A stretch of 64,000 bases of DNA from positions 36,230,501 to 36,294,500 of the forward strand of contig CM076143.1 of assembly GCA_038025085.1 (NCBI GenBank), given 5' to 3'. This DNA is from Tetragonia tetragonoides (taxonomy: Eukaryota > Streptophyta > Magnoliopsida > Caryophyllales > Aizoaceae). Shown piece after piece: positions 1 through 16,380 of the stretch. The notes under the pieces are model-generated. The model did not search any database. It saw only the letters and a list, made by a program, of their open reading frames with translations, and was not told the DNA's origin. A program made the translations under genes and the position numbers. Within the stretch, counting starts at the first letter, position 1. The number at the start of each line of letters is the position of its first letter.

Positions 1-705
<705 letters not shown>

Positions 706-786
706 GACTATTTTCTGATTTACTCTGATACACGTTAGAGGTTAATACATAGCTATGGTGATTTTGACTGTACATAGATGGAACTC

Positions 787-4208
<3,422 letters not shown>

Positions 4209-5300
4209 TTTAGTTTTCAGTTTTCACTAGTCAAAGCTCACAAACTTGATGATCACAAATACAAGCAAATTTGGTTTAAATAGCAGATTAGGATGTTTCT
4301 AGGACATTGTTTCTGGATATTTGCAGCTGATATTGACCTGCCAAATTTACTGTTATACAGAAGGATCTGGAGAGGTCTTAGTCCCTTCATGTATTTGCAT
4401 GTTTTACTGTGATTTGAACTTTGCATAGATATATATGATGCTGTCTTTTTGTCCATTACTGACTACTGAGACATGGAGTATATCTGTATATCAGTTAAGG
4501 TAGTTGACAGAAGTCTGTTTCATTTTGTTTATAACCATAACTTTATTTATTGTTTATTGGCCACACACTTGGGAGGAATTTGGCCAAGTGCTGGGCATTT
4601 GTATGGTTTATTAAATATGACAGGCAGTGAACTTAACTGCTGAAGGATTCCTCTTTGTGATTTTCACTTTTCAGTGTGGCTATATAAGTAAGCAGAAATT
4701 AGGAAAATTTTGTTGAAAACCATTTTATGAAGGTTTTTATCTAGCCCATTATAATTTTCTTTTAACAAAATCATTATTATTTTTCAGTTTATAAATGGAG
4801 GTGGATAGACCGATTTGACCTCACACGAGCTACTTAAACACGGATATTTTCTCCTTTTTTTTATCTACCTTCCCCTTATTACTCGAAATTTAATCCCCCC
4901 TCTCATCCAACTTCCCTTTTCAGAAAGACAAAAAAAAAAAAAAAAAAAAGGGAAGTCTGTGTTTATTGTGGATTTCATATGAGGGCAAATTGGTCCAACC
5001 ACGACTATTATCCACAAGAAAAAAACATAAAGCTGGTAAGAGTTTGTCCGAATAATTTGCCTTAGATTTTTACACAGATTGTATATGTAAAATTACTGTT
5101 CAACGAGATGTAAGTGATGTATATCAGTCTCTTCGGAGACATCTAATAAAATTGGAACGATACAGAATTGAACGATTCGAATTGGAACGACACAGAGATG
5201 CAAGTGAAATCAACGAGGTAATAAAGTGACCTAATTCAAAAAAGAAAAAGAAAAAAAAAAAAAAACAAATTTGATAAAGTGACATAAAAATAAAAATAAA
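4209..5300. other. FtsH upstream region; no gene seen
   Basis: This holds the likely promoter of the minus-strand FtsH gene, then AT-rich sequence with an A20 tract near 4930 and another near 5250. No coding segment or repeat family was recognised. Confidence 0.5.
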
Positions 5301-5404
5301 CCCCTTACATTTGAGGTATCTTGAACTGTACTAACAAATCAAGCTTAAATGCTTGGACTAACATTCTCCTACAGGGTATAAAAACAAGACTATTTGAAGT
5401 TTTG

Positions 5405-5565
5405 AATTGCCAAAACCAACAGTAGGCTAATGTGCAGCCACTGTACACATCACCTACCTGCTGGCTATCTCTCTCCTCATCACTTTCCACCAAGAATATG
5501 AACTGACCAACAATGGTAATCAGAACAGCAACCCAGGGTCCTTCACTCAGGGTCCTTCACTCAGA
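5405..5565 (-). other. Possible exon of an unrecognised membrane protein
   Basis: The minus strand reads a hydrophobic stretch (WVAVLITIVGQFIFLVE) followed by an acidic tail (SDEERDSQQ). It is then followed by CAG|GTAGGT, a good donor site, near 5459. The composition looks protein-like, but I do not recognise the family and no start or partner exon is certain. A 15-bp tandem duplication (GGTCCTTCACTCA) at 5537-5565 lies at its upstream end. It might belong with the exon-like segments at 9.6-10.0 kb on the same strand. Confidence 0.22.
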
Positions 5566-6885
5566 CCGTCAGATGCTAATCAAAGGTTAAACGATTTGTT
5601 ACGAAACGACCACCCCACACCGTTCATTCCTGACTAGTATACAAAATGCTATGTAATCTGATCCACGAGCCAAACAAATTCCGATTACTACATAAAAACA
5701 GAAGCACAACAGAAGAACTTGAGCAAAAAGGTAGAATCTTACTGAATCCACAAAGTAGACCAGATGAACCCTCTACTAGCATCACGAGTGCAGTAAAGCA
5801 GCAACTGAAGCAAAATAAGGAAGAACATTGGACTTCAACGATAGATATATGAGAGATAGCTAGTATTAGGCTAAAAAAATGTTCGACTCTGGGTCTAGAA
5901 AAGCCAGGATGTTGACATAATAAAGGCACTTTTCCAGAACTTGATGTATCCAGCCAATTGGGAGATACAACTTCCTATATTGAATTCCCTTATATAAAAC
6001 CTAATGAGCATCTAGTGAAACATAGGAAAGCTAGGGCAAAGAGCTTATAATCAAACATGATTGAATATTCGAATCAAATGGTTAATGCTTCAAATCGTCA
6101 ACGAAAAAATATGATTTAAGAATTTATGAAAGACTGATTATAATCTATACTAGTACAAAAATCCATCTGAAATCATGATTCAGCATATAAATTTAGGAAG
6201 TAAATCATTTTTTTACTGCACTAATACATCACAGAAAGAATTGTGTTGCGAAACATTTAGCTTTTCTTCAGGCAAATTAATAATTATCAAAGCTGCCACA
6301 TCCTGGCAGCCTCATTGAATTAGTTGAGTGCTTTGCACCTCTGATAATTTTCATTGAGAATCAACACAGCAGTCAGATGGTAATCCATGGCATTGTCAAA
6401 CTATGTTAAACCTTTGTTATGACTAATGGTCAGCTCAACACTTCATGTTGGATATTACCAATGCACTAACCCTTCTTTGTACCTTGAGTGCTAGAAAGTC
6501 TGGGGCGTAACGGTTTAACCTTTCCCCAATCCAACTGTCCTGTAATCCATCATTTGGGTCCCTTCCCCCCCCCCCCCCCCTCCCCCCCACACACACAAAA
6601 TATACAAGTTCAGATAGATACTTGCAGAACATAGCATTTATAGAGTAAATGACTAAACAACACAAAAATACGGAGGGGTAATTGATATAGTTACAAAATT
6701 TCCAACCACCCTCATTTGCCCTCATCCTCAAGTTTAAAAAGAAACAAGCTTATACTAATAAAGTTCAGAAGTGCATCCTAAAAGGAAGGAGTCCTTAAGA
6801 GGAATCTATAAACAAGTCAGCCAAATGAAGCATATAGAATAATTACTAATACACCCAGCAGCTGAGCAGCCTTAGCCCATAAAGG
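5566..6885. other. Intergenic; no gene seen
   Basis: AT-rich sequence with short ORFs that have no family features. An 18-base C tract (near 6567-6584) followed by a short CA run is the only notable simple repeat. Confidence 0.5.
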
Positions 6886-6889
6886 GGCT

Positions 6890-7380
6890 TAGTCGACTAC
6901 CCTATACCACACCATATCAAGTGGCATAGAAATTCCAGAAAAGACCCTAGCATTCCTCTCAAGACAAATCGCCAAAGCACTGCAAACATTGAGTTCTTCC
7001 ACAACTTATTTTCCTTCCTTCCAGTCCCCCCTAATCCCACAGACCTCTCTTGCAGGAAATCCATACCAGTGGTTGTACACATCGAAACCTCACACAATAG
7101 CAAATAACCTGCTCCAAAGAGTACGCTACTCCACACCTCAAGATGACATGCTGATGAGGACTTGCTGCTAGTCCAACAGAGCATACACATACGGGAATTA
7201 AGGCAAAATATGGCATCCTCTTCTGACACATGGCATTAGTATTAATCCTGTCCAACACGAAAGCCCACGCAGACGCCCTTACCTTAGGAGGTACTTTCGT
7301 TTTCCACGGCCACTTCCAATAGGGAATCCAGGCTGCTGGGACGGTAGACCCAGCTGCTAAAGAAAAATCTACATCCTAAT
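6890..7380 (-). pseudogene. Non-LTR retrotransposon zf-RVT relic
   Basis: Read on the minus strand this resembles the zinc-binding reverse-transcriptase region (zf-RVT) of plant LINEs. A WKTKVPPKVRASAWAF-like segment is followed by an N-T-N and RRMP-like segment, a CVCSVG cysteine pair, and then a KLWKNSMFAVLWRF-like segment. These fall in different frames with a frameshift before the final RN-R-F segment. No reverse transcriptase core lies beside it. It is a short 3'-domain remnant; family assignment comes from the motif order. Confidence 0.6.
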
Positions 7381-8329
7381 AGTAGTTTTCATCAAGTTAG
7401 CTAAAAATGAGCTAAATGGGGTGGTCATATTACTGCTCGGGCAAGAGTAATTAGGGAAAAGAAAATTGTCTTCTATCTGCTCTCTTTTCTCCTCATCTTC
7501 TCTCCTTTGCATTTTCTTCTACTTAAGAATTGGATACTACCATGACTTGATCCTTTTCCTTATAGATTTGAAATTTGCAGACTTAAAGATAACGACTCTA
7601 ATCTACAACATTCGTTGCTCAGGGGGGAGTGAATTATTATATAGAATATCACTTTAAAAGGGCTTGTTCAGGGAACAGGAATGAGGACAAAGTTTTTTTT
7701 TTTTTTTTTTTAAATTATAGATCAAGTCATTGGAAATAGTTTTGATGCATAGCCATTGGCAATTTCAATTGTAAAAATTGGATAAATAATTGTAAAAATT
7801 TCAGAGATTGGGCCTTGGAAATTTCATTTGTAACAATGTGATTTCCAAAATAATGCCAAAATCTAATAATAAAAACACCAAATTTATTAGCATTTTGAAA
7901 GTATTACTAAACTATGATCCACATCTCAGATACTATTTATATTGAGATCCAATGGCTCTAATGTCTATTCCTCATCTCTCATTGAGAGAGAGATCTCTCA
8001 CTAGATATGTTCACTATATTATATAGGGAGCATGTCAAATGAGAAGTTCCTCTCTCAATGACAGTTGAGAAATAGATAGTTGGGATCAGGAATCATGATT
8101 CTTGTGAGAACCTTGAGAACTAACCTCAACCTTTAGGAGAGAGGGAGAAGAGACCAATGGAGTGGAGGCAGGAAAGGAAGCCCACTGCCCAATGGGCTCT
8201 TCAGTGCTAGCCCAAAGGGGAAGAAATGCTGATGCATAAAGGGAGCAGAACATGTACAAGGACAGACATGATCATTTTAGCGATAGTTTGTAAAAGCTTT
8301 CCGGTTATTGCCCTCTGCGTCGTAGGTTC
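7381..8329. other. Intergenic; no gene seen
   Basis: AT-rich with a T22 tract near 7690 and a GA/TC-rich palindromic patch at 7975-8075. No coding signal found. Confidence 0.45.
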
Positions 8330-8440
8330 ACTAGGTATTCTTGTGCTCATTCAAAGGAGAACCAAGAATTGAACCAATGACCTCCAATCATACACCAAGG
8401 ATTCTCACCATTACGCCATTTTCTGCATTTATGCATTACA
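8330..8440 (-). mobile_element. tRNA-derived SINE fragment
   Basis: The minus strand shows an A-box-like TGGCGTAATGGTGAGA (plus 8403-8418) and a B-box-like GGTTCAATTCT (plus 8367-8377) at tRNA-like spacing. No poly(A) tail or target duplication was resolved, so it may be only a SINE head. Confidence 0.4.
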
Positions 8441-9610
8441 TGGTAGATGATTGCCACATTGCAAAGTTAATTTTATTTTCAATCTTTACTTCAAATATGT
8501 GGCAAACATATAGAATTGCAGTGTAATGTGTAAATGAAGGAAATGTGATTGAAAAGATCCTCTTCCTATCAATAATAACAAAGCCACTACAAACTATGAA
8601 AACTTAGGGCGTCCTCAGCAATGAACAACCCCCCCCCTCCTCCTATGGTTGACCAATACAGGGCATAATCATAAACAAAACTTGTTCATGATGAGAGAGA
8701 TGCGTTAAACTTTCTTTGTATTGTCAATTTCTTTAGCGTGGAGCCTAGCGTAGTTGCTCAGATCAGTCATAGTTTCACTTATCCCTCTCTCTCCTCAGTC
8801 CTCATCAACAAATTTTGTTCAAGATTAAGACTCATGTTGTTCAACCTTGGGAGCAAAGAGACGTTGAACACCTTTTTTTTCATTGCCAATGCCAAGGATG
8901 TACATATATATAATGCATTAGATATTTTCTCTTTATTCTGTACGCATTAAATGTACTTGGGTGACTATGGATGACAAACGAAAAGGAGGGAAACAGAGAG
9001 AGAGTGAGTGGCTCAAGAGAAGGGAACAAGGTTGCCAATGAATTGATGATTTGAATACCGACAAGGAGAGATTAGAGTAGGGGCAGAGGGGAGAAAAAGG
9101 TGGGATGTGCAAGTAGGACGCCATCCTGGTAGACTCATGGCACCAAATTGAGTGCTTTCAAGTTTTAACCTTTATGTTCAAACATTTTTTATGATCAGCA
9201 CATTTATCAGATGTTTGATCAATGGCAGTAGTAAAAACATGATTCATGGACCTTTCTCTCTTATTAATGGTCTTGTCTTTGGATTTCCCCTCTATCCTGA
9301 TATTCTTGGGCTGTACCAAATTTACATAGCGCCTTTCGGGGTTTTCTAACTTTCTCTTCTTTTGTACACCAGCAATGACCCAGTTCCAAAGAAAATGTTC
9401 AACACGCATCCTTGTTGACATCATTATAAACACAATCAAATTCTAATCCTATAAATAGTAATTACCCAGTACAATTAATCAAAAGCAAAATGAAGTAACA
9501 CCAAGAGCAATTGTTAAAAGGGATTTTACATAACTCAAATCAAATAATGGGATGCAATGTAGAAATTATCCAAATTCCAATTTAGCAAATACTTACATAA
9601 ACCATCAAAA
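8441..9610. other. Intergenic; no convincing gene
   Basis: Short ORFs only. A C9 run lies near 8630. The 93-codon minus-strand ORF ending at 9158 has no recognisable family signature and was not called. Confidence 0.4.
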
Positions 9611-9819
9611 GAGAAAAGCCCTTACCTTGGGAAAAGACACAATCCATTCACCTCTCTAATTGGCCTCCCACATCTAGGTCCTTCAACAGTTCTTACTCAT
9701 GCTGAATTGAAATTAAGAACCCCAGAAAAATGCCCAAATCAGAAGGGACATCAAAGCCTAATAAACTATATAAACCAAATTGGAACAGATTTTCAGAAGT
9801 AGTAATTACCTGATATGTT

Positions 9820-9966
9820 TCAAGTACTATCATAGAATTGGCCCAAATAATAACCAATAAATCGATATGCATGTATGATGTATGTGAATAGGAGAGAGAA
9901 AAGTGTAGACAATTGCATTGCAGTGATGGGGTTGAGTTTCGCCAGTGTCGCCATTTTTCTTTCCAT
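9820..9966 (-). CDS. Possible 48-aa small membrane protein or first exon
   Basis: A minus-strand ORF of 48 codons starts MERKMATLAK and has a second in-frame ATG at 9954 in an excellent plant context (AAAAATGGCG). Residues 19-37 form a hydrophobic, membrane-helix-like stretch followed by an aromatic-rich end (GYYLGQFYD). It stops at 9820-9822, a few bases before CAG|GTAATT, a donor-like site near 9810, so it may be a first exon with an altered frame. Upstream sequence to about 10210 is duplicated at 37.24-37.46 kb, as expected for a shared 5' leader/promoter. A donor-flanked segment at 9620-9690 could be a second exon. I do not recognise the protein. Confidence 0.3.
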   Translation of the reverse strand: MERKMATLAKLNPITAMQLSTLFSLLFTYIIHAYRFIGYYLGQFYDST

Positions 9967-10210
9967 TTGTGAGAGAAGGTGATTGGAGTTAGAGGTTTGG
10001 AGCTCAGTTGGTGCATGAATGTGAGGTGATTAGTGATTCTGGTTCTGGTAATATGCGAATTGATTGAAGTGAATGTATCCGTTTACAGAGTAGCTGTTCA
10101 TTTGAAAAGGGAAAGGCTTTGAAGGAGGAAAGGTAAAAAAAAAAAAAAAAAGGAAAGGAAGATGAACTGAAAACCTTTATGCTTGACTTTTGTCATTTTC
10201 TTTAGTTCTT
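9966..10210. repeat. Dispersed duplicate, copy A (partner 37.24-37.46 kb)
   Basis: About 220-245 bp match 37241-37460 in the same orientation with small indels, including an exact stretch of about 30 bp around 10032 and 37292. Copy A lies directly upstream (minus strand) of the small ORF at 9820-9966. Confidence 0.7.
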
Positions 10211-10879
10211 GTTTCTATCATCATGACTTCGAGATGAAATCCACTCTAATTATTTATTTTTTTTGCTCATCGAAATCCAGGACATTCTTATTGAAAAGGT
10301 TATTAGAAAAGGTTATTGTCACACCACTTTACCAATTCCATAACACCAATTTAATAACCTCTCCTCTAATAACCTCTTTTTACCATTGAAAAAAACCTCT
10401 ACAGATATTTTTTCTCTTACACCAACCTCTTACATCAACCTCTCACTCCCATTGAAAAAATCTCTCATAGTTTTTTATATGGGATCTACTACCTAATCAA
10501 ACTTTATTTTAAATTTTCAACCCACATTATACAAATTAGTAAATAAATTTTTATTTCCAAAAATAGTTTTATTCTTATTAAAAGGAAACTTTAAAAAAAA
10601 CCAAATTACTTTTTTTTAAAAAAATATTTTTTTCATTACATTACTTTAAAATTTGATTACATGCAAAAAAAAAATATTAATAAGGGCTTTAGTTAATAAT
10701 GACTAAAATTTATAGACTAAAGTGAAAGAAAAAAAGGAACATTCTTATTAAACTGGTAACAATACTATAACATTACATAACTAAACTTGACAATAAGAAA
10801 AACAAAATAAAAATTACTTAATTAATAATGACAAAAATAAAAATACATTAAACAATAAACAAATTAACAATAGAAGTAA

Positions 10880-12137
10880 TTAATTATCATCATCTTCACC
10901 ACCAAAACGCACCCAAATATGCTCCACCAAATCTGTTCGAAGTTTACGGTGGGTATTTTTGTCACGTAAATCAGCATGCGCTTGAAGGTATGGTCGGAAT
11001 GCTGGAACTGATCCCTGTGTAGGCGGTGGAGGTCGTTCTCCTTCATCATCCTCCCAATTTTCAGCATTTTCTCCCTCGTCTTTTATAATCATATTATGTA
11101 ATATGATGCAAGCATATATTATGTCACTCAAGTTGTTCCTGTACCAAAATCGACATGGACCACGAATGATTGCCCAACGAGATTAGAGCACTCCGAAGGC
11201 TCGCTCAACGTCCTTTCTTGCGGACTCTTGCTTTTCTTTAAATTTCTTCCTCTTAGGATCTTCGGGATGAGTAAAAGATTTCACTATTGTAGCCCATTCC
11301 GGATAGATACCATAGGCTAGATAGTATCCTTTATCATATGTATTGTTGTCTACCGTAAATTGGATTGGAGGTGTCGTCCCTTGCAGTACATCATTGAACA
11401 AAGGAGATTGGTTGAACATGTTTATATCGTTGTTCGACCCAACAACACCAAAATATGCATGCCATATCCACAGATCATATGAAGCGACTGCTTCAAGCAT
11501 GATGGTGGGAACTCCATGATCACCTCGAGTGAACACAGTCCAAACTCCCGAGCATACCAATAAAGCCATGCTTCTGAGAATGCATTGAAGTTAATCGGTG
11601 AACATCATTAGCATTAGGCCTTCTCAAGTACTCTTCTTTAAGCACCTCAATGACAGCGCGACAAAATTTGAACAAATACTGCACAATAGTTGTTTCCGCC
11701 ATGCGGAGATACTCGTCATTGTGGTCTGTCGGAGCTCTGTAAGCCAATTGACGGATAGCAGCTGTGCATTTTTGAAGTGGGGATAGACCCAATCGTCCAT
11801 GACCATTGCGCCTTTGTTGGAAAAAAGGGTTGTGATTTGTAACAGCTTCCACTGTGTAAAGGAATAACGGCCTTCGCATTCGAAACCATCTACGAAAAAC
11901 ATCAAGAGGGTACACTGGTTCAGTAGCAAAATAGTCTTTGTAAAGTTGCTTATGACCACTCTCACGCCCTCGCTCAATGTACCTTCGAGGTTGTCGACTG
12001 GGTGTTTGAGCTTGTCGGCGTCTTTGCTCACGTTGTAGCAACATCGCCATCATTGTTTCATCAGTATCATCCATACACATGTCAAATAACAACTGACCAT
12101 AATCAATATTGTTAGGAGAATCAGGATTTTGAGACAT
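10880..12137 (-). pseudogene. HARBI1-like PIF transposase, inactivated
   Basis: Starts MSQNPDSPNN and shows the plant PIF transposase layout. An N-terminal region with a WFRMRRPLFL helix is followed by the DDE-type core: first Asp in LGSLDCVH, second Asp in GSNNDINM, Glu in KDVERAFGVL. The usual C-terminal YACIILHNMI follows. Two lesions are visible. A deletion just after LDCVH removes the conserved tryptophan-rich segment and shifts the frame near 11525. A TAA replaces the expected Gln codon near 11184 (after FGVL). Intact members are about 400-450 aa. The lost segment and the stop make function very unlikely. Confidence 0.88.
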
Positions 12138-12657
12138 TTTGTAATGTGAGTTTGGGATGAATAATGGAACTGATAATCTTTGAGGCCATGAGATTGTGAG
12201 GTTGTGAGAAAATAGACTCTAATGTGTTTCTATTTATAAACTCAGCTAATGGCTAGTTTTTGTACTTTTCAATTTATTAGTTTTGTAACGACTAGTTTTT
12301 GTACAACTTTTACTTTTACTTTTTAGTCATAATTTTGTAACGGCTAGAATTTATAACGGCTAAATTTTTTTGAATTTCAAAGTACGAGTTATTAAATATT
12401 ATAATAATTACTAAATCAAAAATATATATAAATTTGCAAATTATAAAATATTAGAAAGTGGTTTTTGTTTTCAACATAAACGAGATAAACTAAAAATTTT
12501 CTAAAAACATACATAAATTTATAAAAGGACGCAATATAAATAAAATTACATCAACATACAAATATTTAAAGGACATAAAATTAAAATTTAGCAAATCTTA
12601 AAAAAATACATAAGTTTAACAAGTACGAAATATTAAAAATTACAACTTAAAAAAAAA

Positions 12658-13786
12658 TTAAATGCCATGTTTGGTTCTAAGGATGGCGCACATGGCATTG
12701 TGCATAGCAAGTTGTTGCTCATTCATCGCGCTAGTGTTTTTTGTTAAAATTTCATACTCAGCACGAAATGTTTCACTTTCAGCCTTCTTATATGTTTCCA
12801 CAGACGAAAGTTTTTCCTTTTCATATGCTTCCAAAGTCGCCCACTTTTCTTCGAACATGTCATCACTTGAATTTTCCAATTTCTTTTTACCTTTAGCCTT
12901 TCTTTTTGCCGCCTTCTGGCCGATGGGGCGGATCTCCACTTCACTCTCATCATCGGCATGATCACTCGCATCTCTGGATTGGATGATGAAGTGTATGCTC
13001 TCGATTCATTGATCTTCTTTTTCGAACCACGTTCAACCATCGGTTGCGCATGCCACTTCGGTTCATCTTTAACCATTTCCCAGATATGCACATATTGAAA
13101 TTCCTTCTTATGTACATTCCTCCATTTGTTACATGCTTCTTGCATTATTTGATCACCGGACCAACCACTATGATGTTCAGAAACAGTTTGAATATAATAA
13201 CCATTAAATTCAGTTACCTGTGGTGTCACAGAATACCAGTGAGTCTTGAGTTTTGATTGTGGCCTATGTATTTTTGTTTTGCGATACTGGTTAAAGTATG
13301 TTGCGATACGACCCCAAAAACCACCACCAGTTTGTGCGTTTACCACAACAGAATCGGTACTAATGGTGAGCCAGGAACTAGCAAGCAACCTATCCTCCTT
13401 GACGCTCCATTTGTCACCCTTATTGGCATCAGTAACGTGGACATCCTCATTGAGATTTATATGTTCCAAACCCGGTGTGCCATGAGGTGGACCTTGAGAC
13501 TCGGCGGATGATGGTGTGGCGATTCTTGTAATGAACTCATGGCCGATTGATTTGAAAATTGAAACATGTAAGGGCCGGGGGTAAACGTTTGAGGTGAATT
13601 AAATTGTTGTGGTGTTTGGAATGGAGGGAATGAAGAATTTTGGAATTAGATGTTTTGAGGGGTTGGAGAATTTTGTAAAAATTGGCTGTTTGAATGTGTT
13701 TGAGAATCTTGTTGGTTTGAATTTTGGATATTTTCAAATAGTGGGGCATTTAAGAAATTACTCCATCCACCTCTATTATGACTCAT
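12658..13786 (-). pseudogene. PIF ORF1, Myb/SANT- and NAM-associated-like protein, broken
   Basis: Begins MSHNRGGWSNF at 13786 with an Asn/Gln/Pro-rich N-terminus, then a SANT-like region (WSVKEDRLLASSWLTISTD), then a W-x-G-rich middle and a Lys/Glu-rich coiled C-terminus ending TKHGI at 12661. In PIF elements this protein partners the transposase in DNA binding. Lesions: a TAA in place of a Gln codon near 13650 and a one-base frameshift near 12975. Its companion transposase starts 521 bp downstream on the same strand. Confidence 0.75.
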
Positions 13787-14499
13787 TTTGAGAAATGAAT
13801 GGGATATAATAATTAGAATTTAGGAAATAAAGAGAGGTTCAGAAATATAAATTTTTTTTGATAGGAGAGGTTGAGAAATATTGAAAGAACTAGGTAGTGT
13901 GAAAAATTAGAAAATTTACCTCACTATTTATAGATAAATTTTTACATAGTTTATTTTTTTCTCATGATAAATAGTGATTTAAAACGGTCAAAAAATAAAT
14001 TTTCGCAGCTTTATGGGATATATTACCGTTTTGAAATGAACTGGGCAACGGCTAAAAAAAATTGAACTAAACATTCCCACATTTGAACTAAACATTTCCT
14101 CATTTGAACTAAATGGTAACATTGCATTATTATGAACTAAAACATTTGAAATGAACGGTAACATGGGTGGGGGGACCTTTTGTTTACACGTGTCAATCAA
14201 ATAGAAATGATGGGCCTTGTTTTTTGCAGGCTTTTTTCCTTCTCAGGCGCCTACCAATGACGCGCTAGCCTTCTGCTACAATTTGCATCTCACGCACCAT
14301 ATCAATGATGCTTTTCTTCTCCCTTTTATTTTTCTTTCTTTTTTAGCTAAGGAGCGCTCGTTGCAGATGCTCCCGCTTGGTTTCAGCTAACCAAAAACCT
14401 CATTTCCCATTGAACATTTGAGGTTTTTGATCTGCAAATATCTGCAACAACCTCCCATATAAACCTTTGATGGGGATGCTCTTAGGTGTAAAAACCTCT

Positions 14500-15095
14500 T
14501 TTGTTTATTTTGATCTTAATGACTTACTACACCAAATTAACTAGAGGGGATCTCATTTGTATGACTCCATATCTTGTGAACCGTGGTGCTTATGTTCACG
14601 CGGATCAAGAACGGTGATCGCATGTTAGCCTAGGCCCTATGGGTAGGTGTGTTCAAGCAAGTGGGTGACTCGAAGTCACCAACAGAGGTTAATCGAGTGA
14701 TTTGAATATTAGTGTGCTTCCTTTACAATAAGTATTCAAATTCCATTATAGACATTTGGGATCCATTATTTCGGACATTTGGGATCCCTTATTTCTTCCC
14801 CTCTCCCCCCAAATACTTGGTCAGGCCTAAAATAGATCAGCCCTCCCCCACAAATGCATGGTCAGGTGCTGTTGAGCCCTTAGCTCGATATAGGTCAGTC
14901 CAGAAGTAGGTCCTCATTACCTTCAAAATAAAAATGTGGGTTTATCGAAGTTTAATGCGATTTTGTGGTGTTTGATGGCTTTAATGTCATGCTTCACTCT
15001 TTAATTTTTAAGGGAAACGATTGGGTTAGATTTTTTTGTTGTTGTTGTTGAGGTGAGGTGATTGGGTAAGAGGATATATTCAACGCAATTTTAAA
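14500..15095. other. Intergenic with small tandem duplication
   Basis: No gene seen. A 23-bp unit (GACATTTGGGATCC...) is tandemly duplicated at 14752-14796. Confidence 0.45.
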
Positions 15096-15126
15096 AATAC
15101 TAGTTTTATCTCCGTGCTCCGCATGG
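15092..15126 (-). mobile_element. Helitron-like 3' terminus
   Basis: On the minus strand a hairpin CCATGC-GGA-GCACGG is followed after 9-10 A/T-rich bases by CTAG|T. This is the hairpin-plus-CTRR end with a 3' T target that defines Helitrons. Related ends lie at 22834, 28484 and 28659, all in the same orientation. The 5' end of this copy was not found. Confidence 0.5.
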
Positions 15127-15359
15127 ACTCGTGAATATCTCTCCAAAATGAAGATAACTTTTAAGATGATACCTCATGCCTGTTTTATACCGCACGGTAT
15201 AAAATGTCCTTTTAAACCGATCTACATCAAAATGAGAATGAATGTAAAAAAGATTGATTTATAAACGTAGATCATGTAGGAAACCATTTAAATAAATTTC
15301 ATTTATGCTATAAAAGATTAAAGATCAAGTTAAATACATATGACATCAAATAGTTAAGG

Positions 15360-16334
15360 TATTGCTAGATGTATCGTTTATTGTTATTTAACGAAGTTGT
15401 GCACATGTGGCATCTACGTGTCATCTTCACACGAACATTTTCTCTTATGTGGCATCCCTACATGTCATCACCGCAAGAAAATGACCTAACTTTTGTTAGA
15501 CTATCTCATTTTGAAACTTTTTTTAAATCCAATCTATTGAAGTAAGATTTATAACTTTTTGACTTACGTAACTAAAGTTATTTTATTTTATTTTGTAATA
15601 TAAAAAAATGCTAATAAATATGTAATAAAGCCAACTAATGATAAGGCATTAATGAGTGACACTTGGATGGTGAGTTGTTAGACTATGTAGCAAGCTTTGC
15701 TTACGTGACGCTTAGGTGTCATCGTCACACGAATTTACACCTCCTACGTGGCGTCCTACGTATCGTGCCCACACGAATTGGACTCACTTTTATACGTATA
15801 CCGATGTGATGCCTATGTGTCATCTTCACACGAACATATTCCTCCCATGCGGCGTCTCACATGTCATCCTCCGATGAAAAGAACCCAACTTTATAGGACA
15901 TAGTACATATGTATCTCATTTTGAAATATTTTCCGTACCTGATCCAATGGAGGAAGACTTATAATTGTTAAAGTTACATGACAAAAGTTATTATATTTCA
16001 TAATCTGAATAATATGATAATAAATATAATAGATTGTACTTATGAAGTCAAATAATGATTATTAATTAATGCTTGACACGCTTGGATGATGGCTTAGGTG
16101 GTGGCATACGTGTCATCACCACACAAACTTGGCTCTTATGTGGCATCTTAGGTGTCATGCCCATATAATTTCCAGCGCTTACATGGCATCCCACGTGTCA
16201 TGGCCATACGAAATGGACTCACTTTTATATATATATATATATATATATAGTATCTTAGGTGTCATGCCCATATAATTTTAATTTCCAGCGCTTACATGGT
16301 ATCCCACGTGTCATGGCCATACGAAATAGACTCA

Positions 16335-16380
<46 letters not shown>
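15360..16380. repeat. Degenerate tandem cassette with two (TA)n tracts
   Basis: Several diverged copies of a unit carry GTGTCATC, CACACGAA, ACGTGGC and GACTCACTT motifs, at about 15405, 15705, 16090 and 16250. The last two (16139-16249 and 16250-16378) are close tandem duplicates of about 107 bp plus (TA)n runs of 24 and 41 bp. An inverted, diverged copy of 15890-16030 lies at 21420-21585. Confidence 0.6.

Larger units (their letters stand above)
10280..14481 (-). mobile_element. PIF/Harbinger DNA transposon, decayed
   Basis: Both hallmark ORFs are present on the minus strand: a Myb/SANT-like ORF1 (13786-12658) and a DDE transposase (12137-10880). The right end is GGGGATGCTC at 14472-14481 followed by TTA, the standard 3-bp PIF target. 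The left end is not securely found. A decayed match to the right-end inverted sequence (TTTATATGGGA-like) lies near 10460-10480, so the true left limit is between about 10.28 and 10.46 kb. Broken ORFs mean it is not autonomous now. Confidence 0.8.

Noticed and set aside
8930..9130. 63-codon minus-strand ORF with Ser/Leu-rich start resembling a signal peptide
   Set aside because: No downstream exon, no conserved features; GA-rich DNA explains the composition.
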